From positions 1,302,001-1,366,000 of the forward strand of contig NZ_JACGFN010000001.1 in the NCBI RefSeq assembly GCF_016950255.1: DNA of 64,000 bases, read 5' to 3'. Of this stretch, positions 10,141 to 17,841 are shown in pieces; within the stretch, counting starts at the first letter, position 1; every line of letters begins with the position of its first letter. The stretch comes from Pectobacterium brasiliense (GTDB taxonomy: Bacteria; Pseudomonadota; Gammaproteobacteria; Enterobacterales; Enterobacteriaceae). The notes beneath the pieces are model-generated. The model saw nothing but the letters and a program-made list of their open reading frames with translations, did not search any database and had not been told where the DNA came from. Both the position numbers and the translations under genes were made by a program.

Positions 10141-11376
10141 ATGACAATTAACCCACCGGGCGAACCAGAGCACGCCAAATCGGGGGTCACTATCACACTG
10201 GCACTCGCAATACTGTCGGCCTCACTGGGAACAAGCATTGCCAATATTGCCCTACCGACACTGACAGAGGCATTTTCTGCGCTCTTCGCGCAGGTGCAGG
10301 CCGTTGTCATCGCCTATCTTGCAGCCATGGCGCTTTCGGTTGTGATCGCGGGTCGCCTTGGCGATCGCTATGGGCTGAAACCCGTTTTCATTACAGGTCT
10401 TGGACTCTTCGCCATCGCGTCGCTGCTGTGCGCCATTGCCCCCCAGCTGTGGCAACTTATCGCGGCAAGAGCATTTCAGGGGATCGGCGCAGCCTTCCTG
10501 ATGACGCTCGGCATGGCACTGCTGAGGCAAACAGCCGGTGAGAAGCATGTCGGGCGAGCGATGGGGATATTGGGAACGGTATCTGCACTGGGTACCGCAC
10601 TTGGCCCTTCTGTCGGCGGCTTCCTGCTTGCGATAGCAGGATGGCGTAGCCTGTTCTGGATACAGATCCCGCTGGTCACGATCGTGTTGTTCATGGCTTT
10701 TACCCTACTGCCAGCCACGCCGGTGAAGGAAAAGGCTGTGTTATCAGGGGGATTGCAGCTACAGAACACGACGCTGTTGCCGAACCTCACGATCAATGCC
10801 GCCGTCACCGCCATTATTATGACGACGTTAATCGTCGGACCTTACTACCTTGGTCTGGGTCTTGGACTGAAGGAAACGTTGGTGGGACTGGTGATGGCCA
10901 TTGGCCCTGCCGTTGCGACCTTTAGCGGAATTCCGTCAGGGCGGCTGGTCGATACCTGGGGATTTAGACGGGCACTGATCGCCGGACTTTCTCTCGTGAT
11001 TGCTGGCACCTTTATGCTAGCAATCTTGCCAACAATGCTTGGCGTCACGGGTTATATCCTTGCCATTATTGTCCTGACGCCAGGCTACCAGCTCTTTCAG
11101 GCGGCAAACAACACCGCCACCCTTGCCGAGGTTCCAGGAAATCAGCGCGGTACGGTCTCTGGCCTGCTTAACCTGTCGCGCAATATTGGGCTGATCGTCG
11201 GAGCATCGCTTATGGGACAGATTTTCGCTTTGGGTGTCGGTACGGAAGATTTTGCCCATGCCGCCCCCACTTCCCTCGCACATGGCATGCAACTGACCTT
11301 CTTTCTGGCTGGCGGTATGGTGGTTGTCGTCCTTGCCTTCACCCATTTGCCAATCTGGAAGCGGATTACTCAATAA
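10141..11376 (+). CDS. MFS efflux transporter
   Basis: A 411-residue inner-membrane protein with about 12 hydrophobic segments. It has the major-facilitator motif A between helices 2 and 3 (GRLGDRYGLKPVF) and the drug-efflux motif C-like GTALGPSVGGFL in helix 5, which mark it as a proton-driven exporter of the drug:H+ antiporter type. The substrate is unknown. The divergent MerR regulator and its 19-bp-spacer promoter suggest it is induced by its own substrate. An AAGGA ribosome site precedes the ATG. Confidence 0.85.
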   Translation: MTINPPGEPEHAKSGVTITLALAILSASLGTSIANIALPTLTEAFSALFAQVQAVVIAYLAAMALSVVIAGRLGDRYGLKPVFITGLGLFAIASLLCAIAPQLWQLIAARAFQGIGAAFLMTLGMALLRQTAGEKHVGRAMGILGTVSALGTALGPSVGGFLLAIAGWRSLFWIQIPLVTIVLFMAFTLLPATPVKEKAVLSGGLQLQNTTLLPNLTINAAVTAIIMTTLIVGPYYLGLGLGLKETLVGLVMAIGPAVATFSGIPSGRLVDTWGFRRALIAGLSLVIAGTFMLAILPTMLGVTGYILAIIVLTPGYQLFQAANNTATLAEVPGNQRGTVSGLLNLSRNIGLIVGASLMGQIFALGVGTEDFAHAAPTSLAHGMQLTFFLAGGMVVVVLAFTHLPIWKRITQ

Positions 11377-11425
11377 TCTGTGGGTCTGTTTTCAGGTCAC
11401 ACGCACACACTAATCTAGACGTATT

Positions 11426-12061
11426 TCATTTCGTGCTAATTCCCGGTGCCATGTTTATGAATTGATCATCCAGTAATTGATCGAACATAAACGTAGCTAA
11501 TGCTTCACGGGATAACGTCATGGTGTGTTTGGTCTTACCATAAAGCCCCACATTAAGGTGACTCGATGTGGGATGGTTATTAAGAAAGGCGACGCGGACC
11601 AACGTCCAATCTAATTCCGAGGCACGGATTGTTTTTGCGAGAGCAATAATGTCCTGATAAGCGCTCGCCATCATTATTTTGATCAACCATGCAGGAATCC
11701 GAATTTTCCAGTCCGAACCGTCGTCTGGGTCAGTCGCTGTTCCGGTCGATATCGCAATCAGACGGGTGACATTCTCCTGTTTCATCACCGCAATGATTGA
11801 CTGCATCGCTCGGGTAATCGGTAACGTTTTAGGGTGCTTCAACGCGGTTGGGCCAAGCGCGGACAGCACCGCATCTGCTCCTTGAATCGCATCTTTCAGC
11901 GCTTCTTTGTCAGTTAATTCACCGCGAATAACACGGACGTTTGGATCGTCAAATAAAGAACCTGTACGCGCAAACACCGTCAGTTCTAGTCCGCGCTTAA
12001 GGCCCTCGGAAATCAAATAACGCCCTGTTTTCCCCGTCGCACCAAACAGTGTCACTTTCAT
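11426..12061 (-). CDS. NAD(P)-binding oxidoreductase, NmrA/atypical SDR type
   Basis: 211 residues with the glycine-rich NAD(P)-binding loop GATGKTGR directly at the N-terminus, the atypical short-chain dehydrogenase pattern. After it come the conserved segments GADAVLSALG and ISTGTA; the last lacks the classical YxxxK pair of true SDRs, so it may be a redox sensor or a flavin/quinone-related reductase. It follows the DoxX-like gene on the same strand (56 bases apart) and probably forms one operon with it, under the divergent HxlR regulator. Confidence 0.8.
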   Translation of the reverse strand: MKVTLFGATGKTGRYLISEGLKRGLELTVFARTGSLFDDPNVRVIRGELTDKEALKDAIQGADAVLSALGPTALKHPKTLPITRAMQSIIAVMKQENVTRLIAISTGTATDPDDGSDWKIRIPAWLIKIMMASAYQDIIALAKTIRASELDWTLVRVAFLNNHPTSSHLNVGLYGKTKHTMTLSREALATFMFDQLLDDQFINMAPGISTK

Positions 12062-12117
12062 GTTGTTCCCTTATATATTGATAAAATGTGAAAGGCCAAA
12101 AAGAACGAAACTTCAGG

Positions 12118-12543
12118 TCAGTACGTACTCTCCTTACCGCAACTCGCCAGATGGTGCTCTGTGACGATATCGCCATAAGGCGAAAGGGTGTCACGCGCTG
12201 CATTTTGGGTAGCAAAGGAAGCGATCAAAAATACGAGCCCTAGCCCTGCCGGTAAGGCACCGCTAGGCTTACGAACGCCAATGTGCGCAATAGCCGAAAG
12301 AAGCAGATGAAAAAACATGCCCGCATAGACCAGATCGCTGAGCGGCACGCTAATACGGGAGAGGATGGCCGCGACAGCAAGGAGCTTCACTGCGGTGAGG
12401 ATCGGCACAAGATAGCCGGGATAACCAAAGTTAATTATCGTCTGGTGGACCCACTCCTTTTTGGTGATGTATATCGTCGCTGAGGCGATATACAGCAGTG
12501 ACAACAATGCGGTACTGATCCAGTAAATGTAGTGTGCTTGCAT
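12118..12543 (-). CDS. DoxX-like membrane protein
   Basis: 141 residues with four hydrophobic segments (around 5-25, 45-65, 70-90, 95-115), matching small DoxX-family inner-membrane proteins; the segment KEWVHQTIINFGYPGYL between helices 1 and 2 is characteristic. Proteins of this family are often linked with oxidoreductases and stress responses. It is divergent from the HxlR regulator 77 bases away and precedes the NmrA-like gene. Confidence 0.75.
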   Translation of the reverse strand: MQAHYIYWISTALLSLLYIASATIYITKKEWVHQTIINFGYPGYLVPILTAVKLLAVAAILSRISVPLSDLVYAGMFFHLLLSAIAHIGVRKPSGALPAGLGLVFLIASFATQNAARDTLSPYGDIVTEHHLASCGKESTY

Positions 12544-12620
12544 AGTGTTTCCGCAAAGGTATCTTTCAATGTTGGTGCAGAATGTCTGCTAACATGAATC
12601 ACCGCAAGTAGGATGAAATA

Positions 12621-13025
12621 GTGATAGTTAGTATGGAAAATAAGACTAATGGCGATCCTGAGATCAACATGCACGAGGAAATGCGCCGGGCATTTGGGCT
12701 GCTGGCAGGCAAGTGGAAGCTAGAAATTATGTGGCTGCTCAATCAGCGGATTTATCGCTTTGGAGAGCTCCGAAAAGCGATACCTGGCATTACGCAACAC
12801 ATGCTGACGGCTCAACTGCGCGAGCTGGAAACGGACGGTCTAGTATCTCGCACTGTTTTCGCGGAAGTCCCTCCACGCGTCGAGTATGAAATTACGGATA
12901 AGGCTCGGGGGCTTGGACCGACAATGCAGGCGTTAACCGCATGGTGGATGGAGTACGGCCAAACGGTGCCCGTCAAATCTGCTGTGCGGGGACGCACAGC
13001 CAGGCCAAAATCGCAGGTAAAGTAA
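12621..13025 (+). CDS. HxlR-family transcriptional regulator
   Basis: A 134-residue winged-helix protein with the HxlR pattern LLAGKWKLEIMWLL, FGELRKAIPGITQHMLTAQLREL and VPPRVEYEIT. HxlR proteins are dimeric sensors, often of reactive electrophiles or aldehydes, controlling a neighbouring oxidoreductase; here the divergent DoxX/NmrA-like pair is the likely target. The start is a GTG at 12621 with AGGA eight bases upstream; the ATG at 12633 is an alternative. The C-terminal ~20 residues are basic. Confidence 0.87.
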   Translation: MIVSMENKTNGDPEINMHEEMRRAFGLLAGKWKLEIMWLLNQRIYRFGELRKAIPGITQHMLTAQLRELETDGLVSRTVFAEVPPRVEYEITDKARGLGPTMQALTAWWMEYGQTVPVKSAVRGRTARPKSQVK

Positions 13026-13040
13026 TACCTTGAGCACCCC

Positions 13041-13379
13041 TTACTGCTGGCGAGAGGCGACCTTTGCAAGCTCAGACAATACCGAGGTCGCCTCCTCTAA
13101 ACGCTCAGGGACGAGCTTGTAGAACACCCAGTTTTTGATGCGCTTCGATGTGACAATCCCGGCTTTCGCAAGATATTGAAGATGACCGGTGACGGTTGGC
13201 TGGCTCAGGCCGATCTTCTCGGTGATAAAACCGACACAGACCCCATCGTTAACCAGATCCCCGTCCTGCTGTTCCGGGAAGTGCGCGCGGGGATCGGCCA
13301 GCCATTCCAGAATGATGAGTCGTTGCTCATTGCCGAGCGCTCGCAGCAAATCGGCCGTTGTCGCCACATGCTTGTTCAT
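13041..13379 (-). CDS. ArsR-family transcriptional regulator
   Basis: 112 residues of a winged-helix ArsR repressor: LLRALGNEQRLIILEWL in helix 1 and the recognition segment GLSQPTVTGHLQYLAKAGIV. The classical metal-binding CxC is absent; the only cysteine is in a loop insertion (NDGVCVGFI), so a non-metal signal is likely. It is divergent from the dehydratase gene (52 bases between starts), its probable target. Confidence 0.87.
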   Translation of the reverse strand: MNKHVATTADLLRALGNEQRLIILEWLADPRAHFPEQQDGDLVNDGVCVGFITEKIGLSQPTVTGHLQYLAKAGIVTSKRIKNWVFYKLVPERLEEATSVLSELAKVASRQQ

Positions 13380-13431
13380 ATAGCCAAATACCTATATAGT
13401 CATTTCCATATACAGTTGATAGGGAAATACT

Positions 13432-14436
13432 ATGACAAGCGAACACCAAAGGGCAACCGACTCTGTAACGTTGAAAGATATTTACGCCGCCGCTCAGCAA
13501 ATCAAGGGAACAATAAACAGGACACCGCTGGATCCTTCGTCATCGCTATCCGCCCTTGTCGGTGCCGAAATCCGACTCAAAATGGAAAACCTCCAGCAGA
13601 CCGGTAGCTTTAAGCTGCGTGGTGCGGCAAACGTTCTTGCCAATCTGGATGCAGAACAGCGCCGTGCTGGCGTTATTGCCCCCACAGCAGGAAATCATGG
13701 ATTAGGACTCGCCTATGCCGGGCAGGTCGCAGGCATCCCCGTAACCATCTTTTTGCCACGCGCGGCAGATCCAATGAAGGTCGCAGCCATGAAAGGCTGT
13801 GGCGCACGTATTACGTTCTTTGATGATATCGAAGAAGCGAGGCAGGCAGCTATCGCCGCTGCGCAGCAGTCAGGTGCCACCTTCGTTTCTGCCTACGACA
13901 ACCCGCATATGATTGCAGGCGGTGGCACTGTCGGTCTTGAAATCATGGAAGACTGGATGGATGCAGAGATCATCCTGGTGAACATCGGCGGCGGCGGGCT
14001 CATCTCAGGAATTGCGACAGCGGCCAAAGCAATCAATCCAGCTATCGAAGTATGGGGGATACAAAGTGAAGCGAGCCCAACGTTCGCCCGCTGGAAAGAA
14101 GCGGGTGAAGCGATTCCCGTCGATCTGGCTCCCTCCATCGCCGAGGGCGTGAGTGGCTATATAGAGCCCAGCGCGATGACCTGGCCGCTGGTTCGCGATC
14201 GCGTCGATCGTGTGCTCACCGTCTCTGAAGACGAAATCAAAGCCGCGATGCTATCAATGCTCGATCTGTATCGCCATGTCGTCGAGCCTTCAGGGGTGCC
14301 CGCTGTCGCGGGAGCCCTTCGCTACGCGAAAGAGATTGGCGGACGCAAAACCGTCTGCGTCATCACCGGCAGGAACATCTCAAGCCAACGCTATCTCACG
14401 CTACTTAATGACGCGAAACCCCGTACGGACAAATAG
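13432..14436 (+). CDS. Threonine/serine dehydratase-like PLP enzyme
   Basis: A 334-residue fold-type II pyridoxal phosphate enzyme. The cofactor lysine is Lys61 in QQTGSFKLRGA and the phosphate loop is IGGGGLISG near residue 185. There is no C-terminal ACT regulatory domain, so it is of the catabolic (TdcB-like) or serine-racemase-like type that deaminates threonine/serine to 2-oxo acids. The usual SGGN near the end is replaced by TGRN, so substrate preference may differ. It is divergent from an ArsR regulator, an unusual partnership. Confidence 0.82.
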   Translation: MTSEHQRATDSVTLKDIYAAAQQIKGTINRTPLDPSSSLSALVGAEIRLKMENLQQTGSFKLRGAANVLANLDAEQRRAGVIAPTAGNHGLGLAYAGQVAGIPVTIFLPRAADPMKVAAMKGCGARITFFDDIEEARQAAIAAAQQSGATFVSAYDNPHMIAGGGTVGLEIMEDWMDAEIILVNIGGGGLISGIATAAKAINPAIEVWGIQSEASPTFARWKEAGEAIPVDLAPSIAEGVSGYIEPSAMTWPLVRDRVDRVLTVSEDEIKAAMLSMLDLYRHVVEPSGVPAVAGALRYAKEIGGRKTVCVITGRNISSQRYLTLLNDAKPRTDK

Positions 14437-14473
14437 GACAAACATCGTCTTTTCGGCAATACGGAATGAGACG

Positions 14474-14776
14474 TTACAGCGTGAACCCGTAGTGAGAACC
14501 GTCCGGCAGTTCAACATCAAGGCGTAGTTTACTGCCGGTCGCCTCAACATAGCGTTTGAGTGTGGAAAGTTTCAAATCGCGACCGGGCTTCTCCATTCCC
14601 GCAATGGTCGGTTGCTTTAATCCAAGCACCTGCGCCATTTCCACTTGCGTTTTTTGCACCCTCTCACGCAGTTCGGCGAGATGAATATTGAGTAACATGT
14701 CTGCCGCTATAGCGTGAGCCTCAACGACGACGTCTGGTTTTTCATCCGCAAGAAGCTGTTCCAGCGTTCTGCCCAT
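14474..14776 (-). CDS. Antitoxin, HigA-type XRE helix-turn-helix protein
   Basis: 100 residues. The helix-turn-helix (QVEMAQVLGLKQPTIAGMEK, roughly residues 43-62) binds the operon promoter, and the N-terminal helices are expected to wrap the toxin. The gene begins 4 bases after the toxin stop, in the toxin-first order typical of HigBA systems. Confidence 0.87.
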   Translation of the reverse strand: MGRTLEQLLADEKPDVVVEAHAIAADMLLNIHLAELRERVQKTQVEMAQVLGLKQPTIAGMEKPGRDLKLSTLKRYVEATGSKLRLDVELPDGSHYGFTL

Positions 14777-14780
14777 AGCA

Positions 14781-15134
14781 TTACCCCTTCTTCTCTGATT
14801 TTTTCAGATACGTTGTGAACTCCCGATCGGCAAGCGGAATCATCTCATCATAAAAGCGCTTTTCATTGCCGGACTTATTCCCCGCACAGAGGAGGATCCC
14901 CGTGCGATGTGGATCGAAAGCAAAAAATGCCCGGATTGGCATCCCTCCGCTCTGAATACGTAATTCTTTCATGTTGCTATACCGGGAGCCTTTTACCGTA
15001 TCAGCATAAGGCCTGGATAGCATTGGGCCTTTTTCCCGTAACACGATAAGTGCTGCAAGCACATATGCGCGATCCCTATCGTTTAATGTGCTGAACCAGC
15101 TATCAAACACGTCCGTCGTTTCAATTTTCCACAC
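14781..15134 (-). CDS. Toxin, RelE/HigB-type (Gp49-like) mRNA interferase
   Basis: 117 residues matching the HigB/Gp49-like branch of the RelE/ParE toxins: WKIETTDVFDSWFSTL at the start, VKGSRYSNMKELRIQ, then PIRAFFAFDP, LLCAGNKSGNEKRFY and EMIPLADREF. Such toxins cut mRNA on the ribosome. I choose the GTG at 15134 as start because AGAGG lies seven bases upstream and family members begin MW.IETTD; an upstream TTG at 15158 would fall inside the palindromic operator. Confidence 0.87.
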   Translation of the reverse strand: MWKIETTDVFDSWFSTLNDRDRAYVLAALIVLREKGPMLSRPYADTVKGSRYSNMKELRIQSGGMPIRAFFAFDPHRTGILLCAGNKSGNEKRFYDEMIPLADREFTTYLKKSEKKG

Positions 15135-15147
15135 AGGGCTACCTCTA

Positions 15148-15167
15148 ATATAGCTCAAATGCTATAT
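15148..15167. promoter_or_regulatory. Palindromic operator of the HigBA-type operon
   Basis: Perfect inverted repeat ATATAGC-N6-GCTATAT just upstream of the toxin GTG start, the expected place for autoregulation by the antitoxin's helix-turn-helix. Confidence 0.5.
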
Positions 15168-15571
15168 AGGTTAAAAGCAATAATGTGAATAATGACGTGG
15201 TATAAAACGACATGCACCGACATAACTAAAGAAGCCGAAGCGGCATTCCAGATTTACGATGCAAGTGAAATGACATGCTGCCTCATGCGAACAAGGTCGC
15301 ATAATGCCGTGATATGTGGGCCGTGGTATGTAGATTGAGTCGATATGGCGATACCATCCGCTAAAACTCTGCGTCTTTTGCGCTAACGCTTTACCACCAG
15401 CGAGTCAATTCTGACGACGATCCGCATAGTGATCAGCCCTCTCAGCAATATGCGAGTCTTTCGTTATATCAATATGAATAAGAGATAGAACGGAACGGTA
15501 TCAGCGAGCTGTGTGAGTTTGTTATGGTATTGACTTAACTCGCTCTCTTTTCATGCATAAGGAGTTTTTGA
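15168..15571. other. Intergenic region between the toxin-antitoxin pair and yghU
   Basis: About 400 bases carrying the promoters of the divergent toxin-antitoxin operon and yghU. No gene, long repeat or recognised operator is visible; the yghU ribosome site (AAGGAG, 15560-15565) lies at its end. Confidence 0.4.
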
Positions 15572-16411
15572 ATGGCTACCTCCCCAACGTATGTGCCGCC
15601 AAAAGTCTGGCAACCAGCCTCTTCCGGCGGTGCTTTTGCCAATATTAATCGTCCGATAGCTGGCCCAACGCACGAAAAAGCACTGCCCGTTGGCAAACAT
15701 CCGCTTCAGCTTTATTCGCTGGCAACGCCGAACGGCGTGAAAGTGACGATCATGCTGGAAGAGCTGCTGGCACTGGGCCATTCAGGTGCCGAGTACGATG
15801 CCTGGCTGATTAAGATAGGCGATGGCGATCAATTCTCCAGCGGGTTTGTCGACGTCAATCCGAACTCCAAAATCCCGGCGCTGCTTGACCAAAGCGGCGA
15901 GAAACCGATTCGCGTGTTTGAGTCCGGTTCCATTCTGGTGTACCTGGCAGAGAAATTTGGTGCGCTGCTGCCAAACGACCTCGCCACGCGCACGGAAACC
16001 CTGAACTGGCTCTTTTGGCAGATGGGTTCCGCCCCTTACGTTGGCGGTGGATTCGGCCATTTCTACGCCTACGCGCCGGAAAAATTCGAATATCCAATCA
16101 ACCGTTTCACGATGGAAACCAAACGTCAGTTGGATGTGCTCAACCGCCAACTGGCAGAGAATCGCTATCTGGCCGGCGACAGCTATACGATTGCCGACAT
16201 TGCGGTTTGGCCGTGGTACGGCGGGCTGGTACAAAACGCGCTTTACTCTGCCGGAGAGTTCCTGTCTGTACACGAATATGAGCATGTGATTCGTTGGGCT
16301 GACGAGATTGCCGCCCGTCCAGCGGTGATCCGTGGCCGCAAGGTCAACCGCACCTGGGGTGAAGAGTCTGAGCAGGTCGCCGAACGCCATCAGGCATCCG
16401 ATCTGGATTAA
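15572..16411 (+). CDS. yghU: Glutathione-dependent disulfide reductase YghU
   Basis: 279 residues, very similar to E. coli YghU over the full length: GGAFANINRPIAGPTHEK at the start, LYSLATPNGVKVTIMLEELL at the thioredoxin-fold N-domain, VNPNSKIPAL (cis-proline glutathione-binding loop), and IADIAVWPWYG in the helical C-domain. YghU is a Nu-class glutathione transferase that lacks the catalytic cysteine and reduces disulfides and peroxides with two bound glutathiones. It is cytoplasmic and monocistronic. Confidence 0.95.
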   Translation: MATSPTYVPPKVWQPASSGGAFANINRPIAGPTHEKALPVGKHPLQLYSLATPNGVKVTIMLEELLALGHSGAEYDAWLIKIGDGDQFSSGFVDVNPNSKIPALLDQSGEKPIRVFESGSILVYLAEKFGALLPNDLATRTETLNWLFWQMGSAPYVGGGFGHFYAYAPEKFEYPINRFTMETKRQLDVLNRQLAENRYLAGDSYTIADIAVWPWYGGLVQNALYSAGEFLSVHEYEHVIRWADEIAARPAVIRGRKVNRTWGEESEQVAERHQASDLD

Positions 16412-16470
16412 TCTTCTGCCGCCTGCCGATCAATGCAGGCGGCATTCTACTTTGTCTTCAGCGCCCTTCT

Positions 16471-17715
16471 CTATTCCGGCGCGCGACTATCGGTCAATGT
16501 TTCTTCCATACTATCGACACCCGCCTGCCGTGAGGCATACCACCCGCTCAGCAGTGCGCCTATCGCACAGACGGTTAATAGCATCACCGGCGGAAGCAGC
16601 GTGCCGTCATGTATAAACCCCATAATCACGCCAGCTACCCCGCCAAAAACATACTGCAATACGCCGAGCAGCGAGGAAGCCGAACCGGTCTGACCCGGTG
16701 CCGCATTCATCGCCACCGCCACCACATTGCCGAATACCAGACTCAGGAAGCTCATGGTCAGGAATAACAATGCAGTGACAACCCACAGCGATGCAATGCC
16801 AGCCAGCAGCACACCGGATAGCACCAGCCCTCCCGCGACATGCAAGGCAATTCCGACAGGCAAGATTTGATATTCACGCCAGCGATTCAGCAGAAAGATA
16901 TTAATTTGTCCCAGCGCCACCATGCCCAGCGCATTCGACGCAAAAATGTAGCTGTACGTCGTGGGCGACAGGTGAAAGTATTCAATAAAGATGAAGGCAG
17001 ACGCGCCAATATAGGTAAACAGGCCACCCATCACAAAAGAACCGGACAGCGTATAGCCCATGAATTTTCTCTGCCGTAATAGTGCGGCAAAGCCGGTTAA
17101 CGCTGACAACGTGCCGCCGGCGACGCGGTCACGCCGCGGCAGGCTTTCCGGTACCCAGCGCCAGGTGGCAAACAACATCAGCATGCCGACAACCGTCAGT
17201 ACCCAGAAAATGGCTGACCACCCCAGCGAGCCAAGCAGCAGGCTGCCCAACGGCGGCGCGACAATCGGCGCTATCGCCATCACCTGCATGAGCAGCGAGA
17301 ACACTTTTGCAGCATCGCGCTCCGAGTATAAATCCGCCACGATGGCACGCGGAATCACTAATCCGGCGGCCCCCCCGAGGCCTTGCATGAGGCGGAAAAA
17401 GACAAACCACGATAGCGTGGAAGCATGGGCGATCAGCAAGGAAGACGCGGAAAACAGCACAATGCCCAGCAGCAGCGGCCCTTTTCGACCATAGCGATCG
17501 GTCAGCGGACCATAGACCAGTTGACCAAGCGCCAGCCCGATCAAAAAGACCGACAGCGAGGTCTGCATTCCCGCCGCGTCCGCCCCGATATCCTGCTGGA
17601 TCGCAGGGAAAGCCGGGAGATACATATCAATCGACATAGCATCAAACGCACACAGAATGCCTAAAATGCCGATGAGAATAAAACTGCGCGACGCCAATAA
17701 AGACGAATCAGACAT
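16471..17715 (-). CDS. Bcr/CflA-type multidrug efflux MFS transporter
   Basis: 414 residues with 12 hydrophobic segments. Early DAMSIDMYLPAFPAI is the DMYLP signature of the Bcr/CflA subfamily; GPLTDRYGRKGPLL is MFS motif A; APPLGSLLLG corresponds to motif C of drug:H+ antiporters. Substrates in this family include bicyclomycin, sulfonamides and chloramphenicol; the actual one is unknown. The start at 17715 follows residues typical for the family; upstream codons cross the promoter. It is divergent from the double TetR protein, the likely regulator. Confidence 0.9.
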   Translation of the reverse strand: MSDSSLLASRSFILIGILGILCAFDAMSIDMYLPAFPAIQQDIGADAAGMQTSLSVFLIGLALGQLVYGPLTDRYGRKGPLLLGIVLFSASSLLIAHASTLSWFVFFRLMQGLGGAAGLVIPRAIVADLYSERDAAKVFSLLMQVMAIAPIVAPPLGSLLLGSLGWSAIFWVLTVVGMLMLFATWRWVPESLPRRDRVAGGTLSALTGFAALLRQRKFMGYTLSGSFVMGGLFTYIGASAFIFIEYFHLSPTTYSYIFASNALGMVALGQINIFLLNRWREYQILPVGIALHVAGGLVLSGVLLAGIASLWVVTALLFLTMSFLSLVFGNVVAVAMNAAPGQTGSASSLLGVLQYVFGGVAGVIMGFIHDGTLLPPVMLLTVCAIGALLSGWYASRQAGVDSMEETLTDSRAPE

Positions 17716-17790
17716 CGATAACACCTCAAAAATGGACCACTCAATGGTGAATAACCGACAGCAAAGGGGGTGCGAATCGGATAAGATGCG

Positions 17791-17807
17791 TATTGCTGAG
17801 CGCAATA
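17791..17807. promoter_or_regulatory. Candidate TetR operator in the divergent promoter
   Basis: Inverted repeat TATTGC-N5-GCAATA between the efflux gene and the double TetR gene; size and placement suit a TetR-type operator, but no sequence rule proves it. Confidence 0.4.
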
Positions 17808-17841
17808 TATGACTGACAAGTCGAAAATACAAGGCAATGTG

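Noticed and set aside
15782..16390. 202-codon frame antisense to yghU
   Set aside because: YghU is matched over its full length; the antisense frame has no ribosome site or motif.
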